This document shows, in pieces, positions 1 to 9,280 of a DNA stretch of 64,000 nucleotides. Both the position numbers and the translations under genes were made by a program. Source of the stretch: DGNJ01 sp002388905. GTDB lineage: Bacteria > Pseudomonadota > Gammaproteobacteria > Pseudomonadales > Porticoccaceae. Positions within the stretch are counted from its first letter, which is position 1. Each line of letters starts with the position of its first letter. Under the pieces are notes generated by a model. The model was not told the DNA's origin. It did no database searches and saw only the letters and a list, made by a program, of their open reading frames with translations. The stretch covers positions 50,702 to 114,701 of the forward strand of contig DAITSJ010000009.1 of NCBI GenBank assembly GCA_036843405.1. The letters run 5' to 3'.

Positions 1-1
1 C

Positions 2-277
2 TGGACGCACCCTTCCAGGCGGGCCAGGGAGTTGACCCCCGTCACGGACAGGATTGTTAAACGGCTCGAAGCCGGTCTCGGGTACAGCGAAAATAGCGAA
101 TTTTTCATGATTCGCCTCCGACTGGCGGTGGACCTGTTTATGGACAGCATCGAGGAGCATAAGCGATTAAAGCGCGGCGGCAGCAATCCCTATAAAAATG
201 AACAGGAATTCTGGCGCGATATTATGGTCATGGTGACGGCCATTCTCGAATCCCCCGGCCCGTCACCCAGTCTCTGA
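2..277 (+). CDS. Unrecognised protein, 3' end (or small hypothetical)
   Basis: The frame is open from the left edge of the window to a TGA at 275-277, so this is probably the C-terminal part of a longer gene; an internal TTG at 32 would otherwise give an 81-residue protein. The visible sequence is mostly helical and charged (for example DLFMDSIEEHKRLKRGG, then EFWRDIMVMVTAILESPG). That is compatible with the C-terminal ligand domain of a helical regulator, but no diagnostic motif is present. I do not recognise it. It lies upstream of, and on the same strand as, the TonB-dependent receptor, separated by 340 bp. Confidence 0.4.
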   Translation, partial: WTHPSRRARELTPVTDRIVKRLEAGLGYSENSEFFMIRLRLAVDLFMDSIEEHKRLKRGGSNPYKNEQEFWRDIMVMVTAILESPGPSPSL

Positions 278-617
278 GAACCTACCTGCCTTTCCTTGCC
301 CGGGTTTCGATAATCCGGATCCTGCCTTCCGTTGTTTGAAGGCGATGGTGCCCTTCCCGTTTTCCCTGGATCCCGGGTTTTCAGACAGTTGTTGACAGGC
401 GTTAAGTCGGCGACTTACTATTTTAAGTGAGCTGCCTTAATCGGGGGCGCTTACAGACAAAAGACGAGCACCAGCAAACATGCTTTTCCCGCCTGCGGAC
501 GTGGCGCCAGACGCAGACCCGTCTGGCGGGGCAGTTTGTTCTGATGCCGCTAGACGCATCATTTTTATAATTACTTTTATCCAAAAACAATGTTTGACGA
601 AGAACTAGGGGAGTCCC
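278..617. other. 340-bp intergenic region upstream of the TonB receptor
   Basis: There is no plausible gene here. The only structure I can support is the promoter with an embedded palindrome at 392-421 (separate entry) and a Shine-Dalgarno GGGGAG about 6 nt before the receptor ATG. The promoter-to-ATG leader is nearly 190 nt; I see no recognisable riboswitch fold in it. Confidence 0.5.
392..421 (+). promoter_or_regulatory. Candidate promoter with embedded palindromic operator for the TonB receptor
   Basis: A consensus -35 TTGACA (392-397) is followed by an 18-bp spacer and a -10-like TACTAT (416-421). The spacer contains a perfect 15-bp palindrome, TAAGTCG-G-CGACTTA (403-417), overlapping the upstream edge of the -10. 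This placement is typical of a repressor operator such as a TetR-family site. The regulator is not identified; two TetR genes are encoded further along the window. Confidence 0.45.
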
Positions 618-3041
618 ATGAAAAAAGTATCCATGTTCAGGCCTCTGGCCGTGAGTTCCTGTGCGGCGGTATTGCTCGCCCCGTCGGCCGGCGTTACCGC
701 CCAGGAAGCGGCTGACAGTCGCGCTCTGCAGGAAATCACCGTTACCGCCCGCCGTACCCAGGAGAGTATGCAGTCGGTGCCCATCTCGGTGACGGCTTTC
801 GACAGCCAGTTGCTAAGGGAAAGCACCATCACCACACCGGAAGATATCCAGCTCAGTACGCCCGGCGTATTCCTGTCCGGTTCCGGCGGTCGCCAGAATG
901 TGCTCTATAACATCCGGGGCCAATCCAAGGCCCTTTCCGGCACCAGCTCACCGGCAGTGGTCAGTTATTTTGCCGAGGTGCCCGACCCGGTCTGGGGCAG
1001 CTTCGTGCCCCAGTACGATATGGCCAGTGTGCAGGTGCTCAAAGGCCCCCAGGGAACTCTTTTCGGCCGCAACACCACGGGCGGCGCGCTGCTCTACGAG
1101 CCCAGAAAGCCCGACCATGAGTTTGGCGGCTACGTGATGGGCGCGTACGGCAACTACGACAACACCGAAATCCAGGCAGCGGTCAATATCCCCATTGTCG
1201 AGGGTAAGGCCGCGCTCCGGCTCGCGGCCAATATCCACGACCGGGACGGTTACACTGAAAACCTCTCGTTTTCCGGTGATGACCTGGACGAGGTAAACTC
1301 CGAAGGGTTCCGCGCCTCGCTGCTGCTGGAGCCCACTGATTATCTCAGCAACCTCACCATCTACGATTATCACAAGAGCGATACTGATGGTTTCGGCGAT
1401 ATTATCACTGACATCGGTACCGGCTTCACGCTGATGACCCAGTTGGGCCTGCAGGGCCCGGCGCTCCAGCAATTGGCAATCCAGAAAGCCAGGGGGCCCC
1501 GGAAGGGCGAGCCGTCGATTGACACCTATGAATACAACGAGCACCACAGCGTTATCAACCGCACGGAACTCGACATCGGCAACGGTATGCAACTGGTCAA
1601 CATTTTCGGCTATCGGAATGTGGACCTTTCCTATGCCACCAACGTCGATGGTATGCCGACACTGACCGCTGACGGAACGGGAGCATTTCCGGCGGGGTTC
1701 GGAGTCAACTTTATCAACGCCGATCTTAACCAGGCGGTCGAGCAGTTCAGCAATGAATTGCAACTGAAAGGGACGGCCTTTAACGACAGGCTGGACTGGC
1801 TGCTGGGTCTGTTCTGGCTGGAGAGCGAGCCGGATGGCCCCCAGGGCAATAGCGTGGCCTTTGCCCAGATAGTCAATCCGCCGGTGGTTCCGCTAGCCGG
1901 CCCTGCCTATAATTTTATCGAGGAAAAAAGCCAGGCAGTCTTCGCTCACTTTACCTATGACCTGGGCGAATTGGTCAGTGGGCTCGATTTCGAAGTGGGC
2001 CTGCGTTACACCGAGGACGAGATTGAATCCTGCACCGGTATCGGGACAAATACCGCGCCCGGCAAGCCTTTTGCTCCGTCCGATCAGGTGAGCCAGAGCG
2101 ACTGCCTCAACGATCGCGCCAATATCGATGGCGCCACACTCAATGAGTCGACCTCGCAGGAATTGACCTGGTCGGTGGGTTTTAACTGGCAGATGACCGA
2201 CGATATCTTCACCTATATTGTCAGCCGTCACGGCTACCGGGCGGGCGGCGTCAACGCACCCACTTTCAGCAACCGGCTGTCGGAGTTCCAGTCCTGGGAG
2301 CCGGAAACCGTTACCGATGTTGAACTGGGCATCCGCGCTGATTGGCGTGTGGGTGAGGTCGATATCCGCAGCAATATTTCCGCTTTTATCGGCGAGTATA
2401 AGGATGTCCAGACTGTACTCACAGGTGTGCAAACCGCGACAGGCCTTTGTAATCCCGCGGCCAGCCCCAACAACCCCCCGGGTGTGTCCCCGGATGGTGA
2501 CTGTATCACCAGCAACGATCCGGCAGGCGGCACGTTGCTGGTGAACCTGGGCGAATCGGAAGTCTCCGGTGTCGATATGTCGTTTATCATCGCGCCGACG
2601 GCGAACCTGACCATGAATCTGGGCGCCAGTTTCCTGGATCCGGACACCAAGGAGTTTGATCCGCCCGGTCCGCTGGCACCTTATGTGGGCGCAAGCGGCA
2701 TCCCCTTTAACTTTACCGCTGAAAAAACGGCAGTGGCCGGAATCCGCTACGCCTATCCCATGGATCAGTTTGCCGAAGAAATCGTGTTCAACGTTGATTA
2801 CTACTGGACCGATGACCTTTTGAAAGGCGACATCAAGCTGCCGTCTTATGAAGTGACCAACGCCAGGGTCGATATTAACGATATCAACCGTGCCGGTATC
2901 GATCTGAGCTTCTTCGTTCGCAACGCCTTCGACAAGGACTACATTGCCACCAACATGGCCAGCGGCAATTTCCTGGGACTCGAGTCTTCCCTGTTCGGGC
3001 CTCCCCGGTTGTACGGTGCCGAGTTGCGCTATCGCTTCTAG
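618..3041 (+). CDS. TonB-dependent outer-membrane receptor
   Basis: This 807-residue protein matches the usual size of TonB-dependent receptors, which import substrates through an outer-membrane barrel using the proton motive force relayed by TonB-ExbBD. Residues 1 to about 29 form a Sec signal peptide ending near GVTAQE. A TonB-box-like EITVTARR follows, then the plug (VPISVTAFDSQLL; later VLKGPQGTLFGRNTTGG, a typical plug motif), then the beta barrel ending in RYRF with a terminal Phe. The ATG is preceded by GGGGAG. It heads a run of catabolic genes on the same strand, which suggests import of a hydrophobic organic substrate rather than a siderophore. The family (plug type common in sphingomonads and marine gammaproteobacteria) is clear; the ligand is unknown. 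Confidence 0.93.
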   Translation: MKKVSMFRPLAVSSCAAVLLAPSAGVTAQEAADSRALQEITVTARRTQESMQSVPISVTAFDSQLLRESTITTPEDIQLSTPGVFLSGSGGRQNVLYNIRGQSKALSGTSSPAVVSYFAEVPDPVWGSFVPQYDMASVQVLKGPQGTLFGRNTTGGALLYEPRKPDHEFGGYVMGAYGNYDNTEIQAAVNIPIVEGKAALRLAANIHDRDGYTENLSFSGDDLDEVNSEGFRASLLLEPTDYLSNLTIYDYHKSDTDGFGDIITDIGTGFTLMTQLGLQGPALQQLAIQKARGPRKGEPSIDTYEYNEHHSVINRTELDIGNGMQLVNIFGYRNVDLSYATNVDGMPTLTADGTGAFPAGFGVNFINADLNQAVEQFSNELQLKGTAFNDRLDWLLGLFWLESEPDGPQGNSVAFAQIVNPPVVPLAGPAYNFIEEKSQAVFAHFTYDLGELVSGLDFEVGLRYTEDEIESCTGIGTNTAPGKPFAPSDQVSQSDCLNDRANIDGATLNESTSQELTWSVGFNWQMTDDIFTYIVSRHGYRAGGVNAPTFSNRLSEFQSWEPETVTDVELGIRADWRVGEVDIRSNISAFIGEYKDVQTVLTGVQTATGLCNPAASPNNPPGVSPDGDCITSNDPAGGTLLVNLGESEVSGVDMSFIIAPTANLTMNLGASFLDPDTKEFDPPGPLAPYVGASGIPFNFTAEKTAVAGIRYAYPMDQFAEEIVFNVDYYWTDDLLKGDIKLPSYEVTNARVDINDINRAGIDLSFFVRNAFDKDYIATNMASGNFLGLESSLFGPPRLYGAELRYRF

Positions 3042-3049
3042 TGAACGAA

Positions 3050-3084
3050 GGTCGCCCGGGCAGTGAAACCCTGTCCGGGCGATC
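3050..3084 (+). terminator. Strong intercistronic hairpin after the TonB receptor
   Basis: GTCGCCCGGGCAG and CTGTCCGGGCGAT form a near-perfect GC stem of about 13 bp with a short TGAAACC loop, about 10 nt after the receptor stop. There is no U-tract, so it may be a partial attenuator or mRNA-stabilising stem separating the highly expressed receptor from the enzyme genes rather than a full intrinsic terminator. Confidence 0.4.
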
Positions 3085-3168
3085 CACCTCCGGGCATCGA
3101 TAAATACAACGTCTGCCGGCTTGTGCGGTGGGTGGTTTTATACAGAACAGATTGAAGAGCGATAATCT

Positions 3169-3960
3169 ATGAAACGTCTTGAAGGAAAGGTTGCCATCAT
3201 CACCGGCGGCGCCGGCGGCATCGGGTCCGCCACGGCGCGCCGAATGGTTGAGGAGGGCGCCAGGGTTGTTATTGCCGATATCGATGAACAGCACGCCGGA
3301 GAAGTGGCCGGCGAGTTCGGCGATGCCGGTTTTGCGGTGGCTTTTGATGCGGGTGATCCCGCGAGCATAGAAGCGCTTGTGGAAAAATCCGTCAGGCATT
3401 TCGGGCGCCTGGATATTCTCCACAACAATGCTGCGATTACCGATCCGGAAATCCAGAAGTTTGACCTGACGGCACCGGAGATCCCCCTGGAAATCTGGAA
3501 GGCGACACTGGATGTCAATCTCACCAGCTATCTGGTGGCCTGCAAATATGCCATTCCCCATATGGTCGAAACCGGGGGTGGTGCCATCATCAACACGGCT
3601 TCCGGGTCCGGTATCTTCGGTGATTTGAGCCGCATCGGCTACGGTACCTCCAAGGCCGGCATTATCGTCATGACCAAGTACATCGCCACCCAGCACGGCC
3701 ATCAGGGGATTCGCTGCAATGCTATCGCCCCGGGTGTTATCGTGACGCCGGCACTGGAACGAACGGCGGCGGATATCAAGGCCATCGCCCTGCGCCACAA
3801 TGTGGTTAACCGACTGGGCAAGCCCGAGGATATCGCCGCGCTGGCGGCCTTCCTGGCTTCAGAGGAGTCCGGCTATATTACCGGCGAGTGTATTGCCATC
3901 AACGGCGGTTCCAATATCCACCAGCCTCATTACGCCGATTTTATGGAGCAGGCGAAATAG
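3169..3960 (+). CDS. Short-chain dehydrogenase/reductase (SDR), NAD-type
   Basis: This 263-residue classical SDR has the glycine-rich cofactor motif TGGAGGIG (residues 12-19), NNAA (86-89), and catalytic Ser145, Tyr158 and Lys162 (YGTSK). Asp37 at the end of the second beta strand points to NAD(H) rather than NADP(H). The C-terminus contains the usual ITGECIAINGG segment. It is the first enzyme of the forward catabolic run and would oxidise a secondary alcohol or reduce a ketone of the imported substrate. The substrate cannot be read from sequence. Confidence 0.9.
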   Translation: MKRLEGKVAIITGGAGGIGSATARRMVEEGARVVIADIDEQHAGEVAGEFGDAGFAVAFDAGDPASIEALVEKSVRHFGRLDILHNNAAITDPEIQKFDLTAPEIPLEIWKATLDVNLTSYLVACKYAIPHMVETGGGAIINTASGSGIFGDLSRIGYGTSKAGIIVMTKYIATQHGHQGIRCNAIAPGVIVTPALERTAADIKAIALRHNVVNRLGKPEDIAALAAFLASEESGYITGECIAINGGSNIHQPHYADFMEQAK

Positions 3961-4064
3961 GACATCGGCAGCGATCCGACCGATTCGCTTGTTTTGCGGG
4001 GTTCTGGCTTTTGGCCAGTCCCGGGCGCGGCTGAATCCTTGGAGAAGTATCGGAGTACGTTTTT

Positions 4065-4889
4065 ATGAAAGATGAGGAATTCAGGGAGAAATACGGACCC
4101 TGGGCGCTGATCGCCGGCGCCTCCCACGGGGTGGGCACCGAATTTGCCCGCCAGGTGGCGGCCAGGGGCGTCAATTGTATCCTGCTGGCCCGGCGCGAAT
4201 CCGCGCTGAAGGAGGTCCAGGCCGAACTGGAATCCGCTTACGGCGTCCAGACCCACATCATCATTCAGGATCTGTCGGTGCCGGATGCGGCGGCGGGCAT
4301 TGCCGGGCAGGTGGGCGGCCGGGATATCGGCCTCTATATCTATAACGCCGGTGCGCCATCCGCGGCAAAGCCCTATCTCAGGGGCTCCCTCGACGAGTGG
4401 ACTGGTCTGTTGCGCCAGAACTGCCAGACGGTGATGGAATTCTGCTATTTGTTTGGCCCTAAACTGATCGAGAGGGGGCGCGGCGGGATGCTGCTGGTGG
4501 GCTCCCAGGCGGCGCTGGGCGGTAACAAACAGTACGCCATGTACACCGCTACCAAGGGTTTTATGGCCAACTTCGGGGAATCGCTCTGGGCGGAATGGAG
4601 CGCCGCGGGTGTCGATGTCCTCAATCTGCTGATTCAGGTGGTGGATTCCCCGACCCTGCGCAAGCAGATGAAGGCGTCGGGCATTGCCAACTGGGACGCG
4701 GAGGATATCGGTGTTCCCAAACCCGCGGATGTGGCCGCCATCGGTCTGCGTGAACTGCCCCATGGCCCGACCTTCGTTCATCCCCAGGACGAACAGGCGG
4801 CGCCGGGCGAAACACCCCTGGGCCAGCGCCGCCGGGAAGAACTGGAAGAGCGGGTTCGTATCACCGCGCCTTTTATCGGCGACGACTGA
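4065..4889 (+). CDS. SDR family oxidoreductase, NADP-type
   Basis: This 274-residue SDR has GASHGVG as cofactor loop (residues 18-24), basic Arg43/Arg44 after the second strand (NADPH preference), NAG (94-96), Ser147, Tyr160 and Lys164 (YTATK). It differs clearly from the preceding SDR and resembles the long 'DltE-like' reductases that act on acyl or ketone substrates. The C-terminal part lacks the usual VDGG motif and instead runs into a charged tail. It follows the first SDR by 104 bp on the same strand. Family assignment is firm; the reaction is unknown. Confidence 0.87.
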   Translation: MKDEEFREKYGPWALIAGASHGVGTEFARQVAARGVNCILLARRESALKEVQAELESAYGVQTHIIIQDLSVPDAAAGIAGQVGGRDIGLYIYNAGAPSAAKPYLRGSLDEWTGLLRQNCQTVMEFCYLFGPKLIERGRGGMLLVGSQAALGGNKQYAMYTATKGFMANFGESLWAEWSAAGVDVLNLLIQVVDSPTLRKQMKASGIANWDAEDIGVPKPADVAAIGLRELPHGPTFVHPQDEQAAPGETPLGQRRREELEERVRITAPFIGDD

Positions 4890-4961
4890 CAAACAGTTGC
4901 CTGTCGGGGTAAAAACGCCCGCCGCCCGGAAGGAGGAACCCTTGCAACGGAAAACAGCGCC

Positions 4962-6071
4962 ATGACCGGACCCTATCCCCGGCGTACGGAGCCGCTGCCC
5001 CGTTCCCTGGAGGAGGTCACCCCCGAGTGGCTTACCCGGACCCTGCAACTGCGTTACCCGGCGTTGCGGGTGGAGGGTTTCGATACGGTCCAGGTGGTCA
5101 ATACCCACACCACCAAGCTGCGGCTGAAACTGGACTTGAACCAGGCTGGCCGGGAGGCGGGGTTGCCCGAAAACGTCTGCCTCAAGGCCAACTGGTCAGG
5201 CGACCCCCTGAGCAGCAGCGCGGGCATCTGTGCCCTGGAGGCGCGCTTTTACCACCATATGCGGGAGGCGCTGCCGGTGCCCGCCCCCGAAGGCTATTTC
5301 GCCGATTGGGACGACGACGAATTCAATCAGGGCCTGGTGGTGATGGAAGACCTGGTGGCATCAGAGGTGAGTTTCGGCAGCGTCTGCCGCCCCCTGGATA
5401 TCGACGAAGCCGCCCGGGCACTGGAACAGTTGTCCGCCATTCACGCCGGCTGGTGGGGGAGCCCGCAACTGGATACCTACGGGTGGCTGAAGCCGTCCAT
5501 GGGTCCCGACAGTGCCGACCCGGGCCAGTACCGGCACCTTTCCGATAATATCTTTGCCTTCAGCAAGCATCCCCAGCGCATCGAGCGCATGCCGGCCTGG
5601 ATGGTGGCGGACGTCACCCGCCTGGGCCGGGCCTACGATGCCCTGGTGACCCGTGAAGCCTCGCACACCTGGCCAAAGTGCCTGGTCCACGGCGACGCCC
5701 ACCTGGGCAACACTTACGTGACCGCCGACGGTGAGCGCCGCTGGCTGGATTGGCAGTTGATCCGCAAGGGACGCCCCTGGCGGGACCTTGCCTGGTTCCT
5801 GATCGGCGCACTACGTGTCGAGGACCGGCGAAATGCCGAACAGGACCTGATTCGTCACTATATCGATGCCCTGGTGGCCCGGGGTATCGCCGATATTCCC
5901 GACTTCGATCATATCTGGCATGAGTACCGTCATTGGCCGGTCTACGGCCTGGTGGCCTGGATGGGTACCGACGAAGCCTGGCAGGAAGGGGATGCGGTTC
6001 TGGCCGGTCTCGAGCGATTCGCGGCGGCTTCAGAGGATCTGGAAACACTGTCGCTATTGGAGAAGCGGTAG
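4962..6071 (+). CDS. APH-family phosphotransferase (small-molecule kinase)
   Basis: This 369-residue protein has the aminoglycoside-phosphotransferase/choline-kinase-like fold. The catalytic loop is HGDAHLGN (H243-G-D245) and the metal-binding segment is LDWQ (Asp263) followed by GRPWRDLAWFL. Members of this fold phosphorylate hydroxyl groups. In catabolic operons they are found beside acyl-CoA dehydrogenase and SDR genes and are thought to act on hydroxylated intermediates rather than antibiotics. A second kinase of the same superfamily lies at 10966. It follows the SDR by 72 bp and is inferred to be in the same operon. The acceptor is unknown. Confidence 0.82.
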   Translation: MTGPYPRRTEPLPRSLEEVTPEWLTRTLQLRYPALRVEGFDTVQVVNTHTTKLRLKLDLNQAGREAGLPENVCLKANWSGDPLSSSAGICALEARFYHHMREALPVPAPEGYFADWDDDEFNQGLVVMEDLVASEVSFGSVCRPLDIDEAARALEQLSAIHAGWWGSPQLDTYGWLKPSMGPDSADPGQYRHLSDNIFAFSKHPQRIERMPAWMVADVTRLGRAYDALVTREASHTWPKCLVHGDAHLGNTYVTADGERRWLDWQLIRKGRPWRDLAWFLIGALRVEDRRNAEQDLIRHYIDALVARGIADIPDFDHIWHEYRHWPVYGLVAWMGTDEAWQEGDAVLAGLERFAAASEDLETLSLLEKR

Positions 6072-6116
6072 CGGGCCCTGGCTCCCAAATACATTGGAAC
6101 GGAGTACAACAGTATT

Positions 6117-7691
6117 ATGAACAAGGATTATGATGTCATTATCGTCGGCGCCGGCCACAACGGCATGGTGGCGGCCAACTATCTGGCCCGCGACGGCAAG
6201 CGGGTGGCGGTGATTGAGCGCCTGGGCAAGGTGGGCGGCATGACCAGTTCGGGTTACATGATTCCCGAAGCGCCGGAGCATCTGGTGACACCCTGTGCGG
6301 TGGAGATCATCTTTATGCGCGGCACCGGCATTATCGAGGACCTGGACCTGCACAAGCACGGGCTGCAAACCATCGACCCCGACCCCTCCTATGCCTACCT
6401 GCATCCGGACGGCAGTTCCGTGGCCCTGTTCCGGGACCCCAAACGCACGGCGGACGACATGGCCCGGCTGTCCAGATCCGACGGCAGGAATTACCTGAAA
6501 TTCATGGAAACCATCGATGCCATGATGGATATCGGCCTGCCCATGATGATGGCCGATCCCGGGCGCTACAAGTTCAGCGATATAACCAAGTTGCTCGGCG
6601 CCCTCATCCGCAACCGCAAGCTGCGCACTGAATTGACCAACCTGGCCTCGGGAACCGCCGACCAGATTGCCTGCGAGTGGTTCGAGCATCCGGCCAACAT
6701 TGCCCTGCTCACCAATATCGCCGGCGGCGTTGGCCCCGTCGATGAAGACGGCAACGCCGCCGCCTATATGCTTTTCGGCCTGCTGCACAGGCTGGGCGTG
6801 GGCAAGCCCGTGGGCAGCCTCCAGTCCCTGTCCAATGCCCTGGCGTCGAGCTTCGAGTCCGTTGGCGGCAAGATTCACCTGAACGCCCCGGTCCAGGAAA
6901 TCGTCATCCAGGATGGCGAGACCAGGGGCGTAAAACTGGAGGATGGCAAAATGATCACCGCCGACGTGGTGGTTGCCACCTGCGATCCCCAGACCGCCTA
7001 CAAGATGACCACCCCCGGCGGCATCGACAAGCGTTACATGACCCGCATGGAGCATGCGCCGGCGGCCCGCAACAATGTCGCGCCGCTACTGGCCAATATC
7101 GCCATGTCCAAACCCCTGAGTCTCAAGCGTCACCAGGAACTGCGCCACGACGACGCCGACCTCAACAAAGCGGTGGGGCTGATCGGCACGCCGGAGGAGG
7201 TACGCGAGAACTTTAGCGCCGCCATTCGCGGCAAGCTGCCCAGGCGTTATGCGGTGTCCGTATCCCCGCTCAACAACTGGGACCCCAGCCAGGCCCCGGA
7301 GGGTCAGTCCATCGCCTACGTCTATCTGCCCGGCGTCGCCGTGGACATCGACGGTGGCTGGGACGCCAACAAGGACAAGTGCATGACGGATGCCCTGGCC
7401 CAGGTTTCCGAATTCTACGACGGTTTCGACAGCGAGATCGGCCGTTTTGTCGAGACACCGCCGGAGCGGGCCCGGCGCATGAACGTCACCAACGGCTGCG
7501 TTGTCCACATCGACTTCACCTCGAGCCGCGCGGGGCTGAAGCGCCCCGCCTATGAACTGGGCGGGCCCAGGCCTGTGGTGCCGGGCTTTTTCCTGGGCGG
7601 CTCGGGCACCCATCCCGGCGGCGGTGTCTCCGGCCTGCCGGGCAAACACGCGGCCGGCAGGGTGAGTCGCTACCTCAAGAAAAAGCGTTAA
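6117..7691 (+). CDS. Phytoene-desaturase-like (CrtI/PYROXD2-type) FAD oxidoreductase
   Basis: This 524-residue flavoprotein starts with a Rossmann FAD-binding motif, GAGHNG (residues 11-16), with Glu34 for the ribose. It ends with the characteristic FLGGSGTHPGGGVSGLPG signature of the carotenoid desaturase/PYROXD2 superfamily. Such enzymes desaturate or isomerise extended hydrophobic substrates. No carotenoid genes are nearby, so a role in desaturating the catabolic substrate is more likely than pigment synthesis. It starts 45 bp after the kinase. Family certain, substrate inferred only from context. Confidence 0.88.
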   Translation: MNKDYDVIIVGAGHNGMVAANYLARDGKRVAVIERLGKVGGMTSSGYMIPEAPEHLVTPCAVEIIFMRGTGIIEDLDLHKHGLQTIDPDPSYAYLHPDGSSVALFRDPKRTADDMARLSRSDGRNYLKFMETIDAMMDIGLPMMMADPGRYKFSDITKLLGALIRNRKLRTELTNLASGTADQIACEWFEHPANIALLTNIAGGVGPVDEDGNAAAYMLFGLLHRLGVGKPVGSLQSLSNALASSFESVGGKIHLNAPVQEIVIQDGETRGVKLEDGKMITADVVVATCDPQTAYKMTTPGGIDKRYMTRMEHAPAARNNVAPLLANIAMSKPLSLKRHQELRHDDADLNKAVGLIGTPEEVRENFSAAIRGKLPRRYAVSVSPLNNWDPSQAPEGQSIAYVYLPGVAVDIDGGWDANKDKCMTDALAQVSEFYDGFDSEIGRFVETPPERARRMNVTNGCVVHIDFTSSRAGLKRPAYELGGPRPVVPGFFLGGSGTHPGGGVSGLPGKHAAGRVSRYLKKKR

Positions 7692-7698
7692 TAAATGG

Positions 7699-7729
7699 CG
7701 TGCCCGGCGCACTATTGCTGCCGGGCACG
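7699..7729 (+). terminator. Perfect intercistronic hairpin
   Basis: CGTGCCCGGC (7699-7708) and GCCGGGCACG (7720-7729) pair over 10 bp around an 11-nt loop, directly after the CrtI-like gene. No U-tract follows, so this is more likely an mRNA-stability or attenuation element inside the operon than a full terminator. Confidence 0.4.
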
Positions 7730-7767
7730 ACTCTCCCCCGAGAATAATTCAATTCAGGAGAAAGACA

Positions 7768-8133
7768 ATGAGCATACCCGATCCCAAAACCATTGAAACC
7801 TTTCTGCGCACCCAGTACGACCTCTGGAGCCAGGCCCGGTTCGAAGACATGCTGGAGGAATTCCGCAAGATCGCCCCCAACGGCCTGACAATCGAATACG
7901 TGGGCCATCCCCCGAAGGACGGCTGGCAGGAACTGGACGACATGTGGCAGCAGTACGGCGGCAAATGTCCCACCGAGGTGAAGCAGTTGCTGGTCAACGG
8001 CAACGAGGCCGCCACCTATATCCACAACCACCTGCAGACCGACGATGGCGTGCACACCCTGCCCAGCATCGAAACCTATCGTTTCGAGGACGGCAAATTG
8101 CACGTTCGCTATTTCCATCCGGCTCAGGATTGA
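7768..8133 (+). CDS. NTF2-like/SnoaL-like small protein
   Basis: This 121-residue acidic protein has an N-terminal helix (PKTIETFLRTQYDLWSQ) followed by beta strands with alternating aromatic residues and the closing FEDGKLHVRYFHP. The pattern is typical of the cone-shaped NTF2-like fold (SnoaL, ketosteroid-isomerase and limonene-epoxide-hydrolase relatives). Proteins of this fold in catabolic clusters act as isomerases, hydrolases or dehydratases, or as catalytic accessories. A good SD (AGGAGAAAG) precedes the ATG. It sits between the FAD desaturase-like enzyme and the luciferase-like monooxygenase. The exact catalytic residues cannot be assigned by eye. Confidence 0.7.
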   Translation: MSIPDPKTIETFLRTQYDLWSQARFEDMLEEFRKIAPNGLTIEYVGHPPKDGWQELDDMWQQYGGKCPTEVKQLLVNGNEAATYIHNHLQTDDGVHTLPSIETYRFEDGKLHVRYFHPAQD

Positions 8134-8197
8134 GCGCCGGCCGGGTGACGAGACCTCCGGAGGGATCGCCGCCGCCAGGAATAGATAAGGAGAAACA

Positions 8198-9214
8198 ATG
8201 ACCAAAAAGAGAATCTGGGGACAATTGCCCCCGCTGCCCGGGGAGCAACTGGTCGATCTGGTGAAACAGTACGAGGCCGCCGGGCTGGAAGGCATCTGGT
8301 CTTCGCAGACTTTCGGCGCACCCTTTCTGCCGCTTTCCGCCGCGGCGGTGGCCAGCGACAGGCTCAAGCTGGGCACCGGGATTGCCCTGGCCTTTACCCG
8401 CAGCCCGCTGGAGACGGCGTGCAACATCATGGACCTGGACCTGATCAGTAATGGCCGCGCGGTACTCGGGCTGGGGTCCAGCGCCAAAAGCCTGATCGAT
8501 GCCTTCGGCATGGAGTACGGCAAGCCGTTGACTCATATGCGCGAAGTGATCGGGCTGGTTCGAAGGATTGTCGCGGAAGGGCACAAGGGCACCCTGGGCA
8601 GGCTGGAAGGCGAGTACCACACGTTGGACCTGGAGCACTTCCGCACACTGGCGCCACCGGTACGCACGGAAATTCCCATCTACATGCCCGCGGTTTTCGA
8701 GAAGGCGGTGACAATGGCCGGCGAACTGGCCGACGGCCTGTTGAGCCACCCCCTGTGGGCCGACAAATGGATAGAGGACAAGGTGGCCGCCAGCCTTAAG
8801 GCGGGGCTCGACCGCGGCGGCCGCGAGCGCCGGCAGATCGATGTCAACCTGATGGTGTTCGTCGCCATCAACGAGGACAGGCGGCAGGCCATCGAGGACA
8901 CCCGGGCCAATATCGCCTTCTACAGCCAGTCGCCCCAGTACAATCGCTATTTCGATTATATCGGTTTCGGCAAGGAGGCCCGGGCCATTCAGGAGGCCTT
9001 TTCCCGCGACGATACCGAGGCCATGACAGCGGCCTGCAGCGACGCCATGGTGGAAACCATCGCCCTGGTGGGGACGCCCGACGAGGTCCGCGCGCGCATG
9101 GCCGAACGCACCGCCCTGGCGGATGCCTGCACGCCGGTCATTCCCCATTTCGGGCTCGATGAGGAAAAGACCGCCTACTATACGCGGCGTATTGCCGAGG
9201 TTTTTTACGATTAG
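8198..9214 (+). CDS. Luciferase-like (LLM class) flavin/F420-dependent oxidoreductase
   Basis: This 338-residue TIM-barrel protein of the bacterial luciferase superfamily shows the typical segments: an N-terminal strand with GLEGIWSSQ, LKLGTGIALAFTRSPLETA, LGLGSSAKSLIDAFGMEYGKPL and the C-terminal LVGTPDEVRARM. Relatives use FMNH2 with O2 (monooxygenases) or coenzyme F420 (hydride transfer). In a gammaproteobacterium reduced FMN is the more likely cofactor, but this cannot be decided here. A related gene lies at 21289. It is preceded by GGAGAAACA and lies 64 bp after the NTF2-like gene. Confidence 0.85.
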   Translation: MTKKRIWGQLPPLPGEQLVDLVKQYEAAGLEGIWSSQTFGAPFLPLSAAAVASDRLKLGTGIALAFTRSPLETACNIMDLDLISNGRAVLGLGSSAKSLIDAFGMEYGKPLTHMREVIGLVRRIVAEGHKGTLGRLEGEYHTLDLEHFRTLAPPVRTEIPIYMPAVFEKAVTMAGELADGLLSHPLWADKWIEDKVAASLKAGLDRGGRERRQIDVNLMVFVAINEDRRQAIEDTRANIAFYSQSPQYNRYFDYIGFGKEARAIQEAFSRDDTEAMTAACSDAMVETIALVGTPDEVRARMAERTALADACTPVIPHFGLDEEKTAYYTRRIAEVFYD

Positions 9215-9280
9215 GACGCGCTGGCGGTGCGGCGATCACCCTGCCGCCAATTGATAACACGGATTTTCAGGAGGATGTCG

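Noticed and set aside
6117..7691. Carotenoid biosynthesis role for the CrtI-like gene
   Set aside because: No phytoene synthase, lycopene cyclase or GGPP synthase is nearby; the catabolic neighbourhood argues for another substrate.
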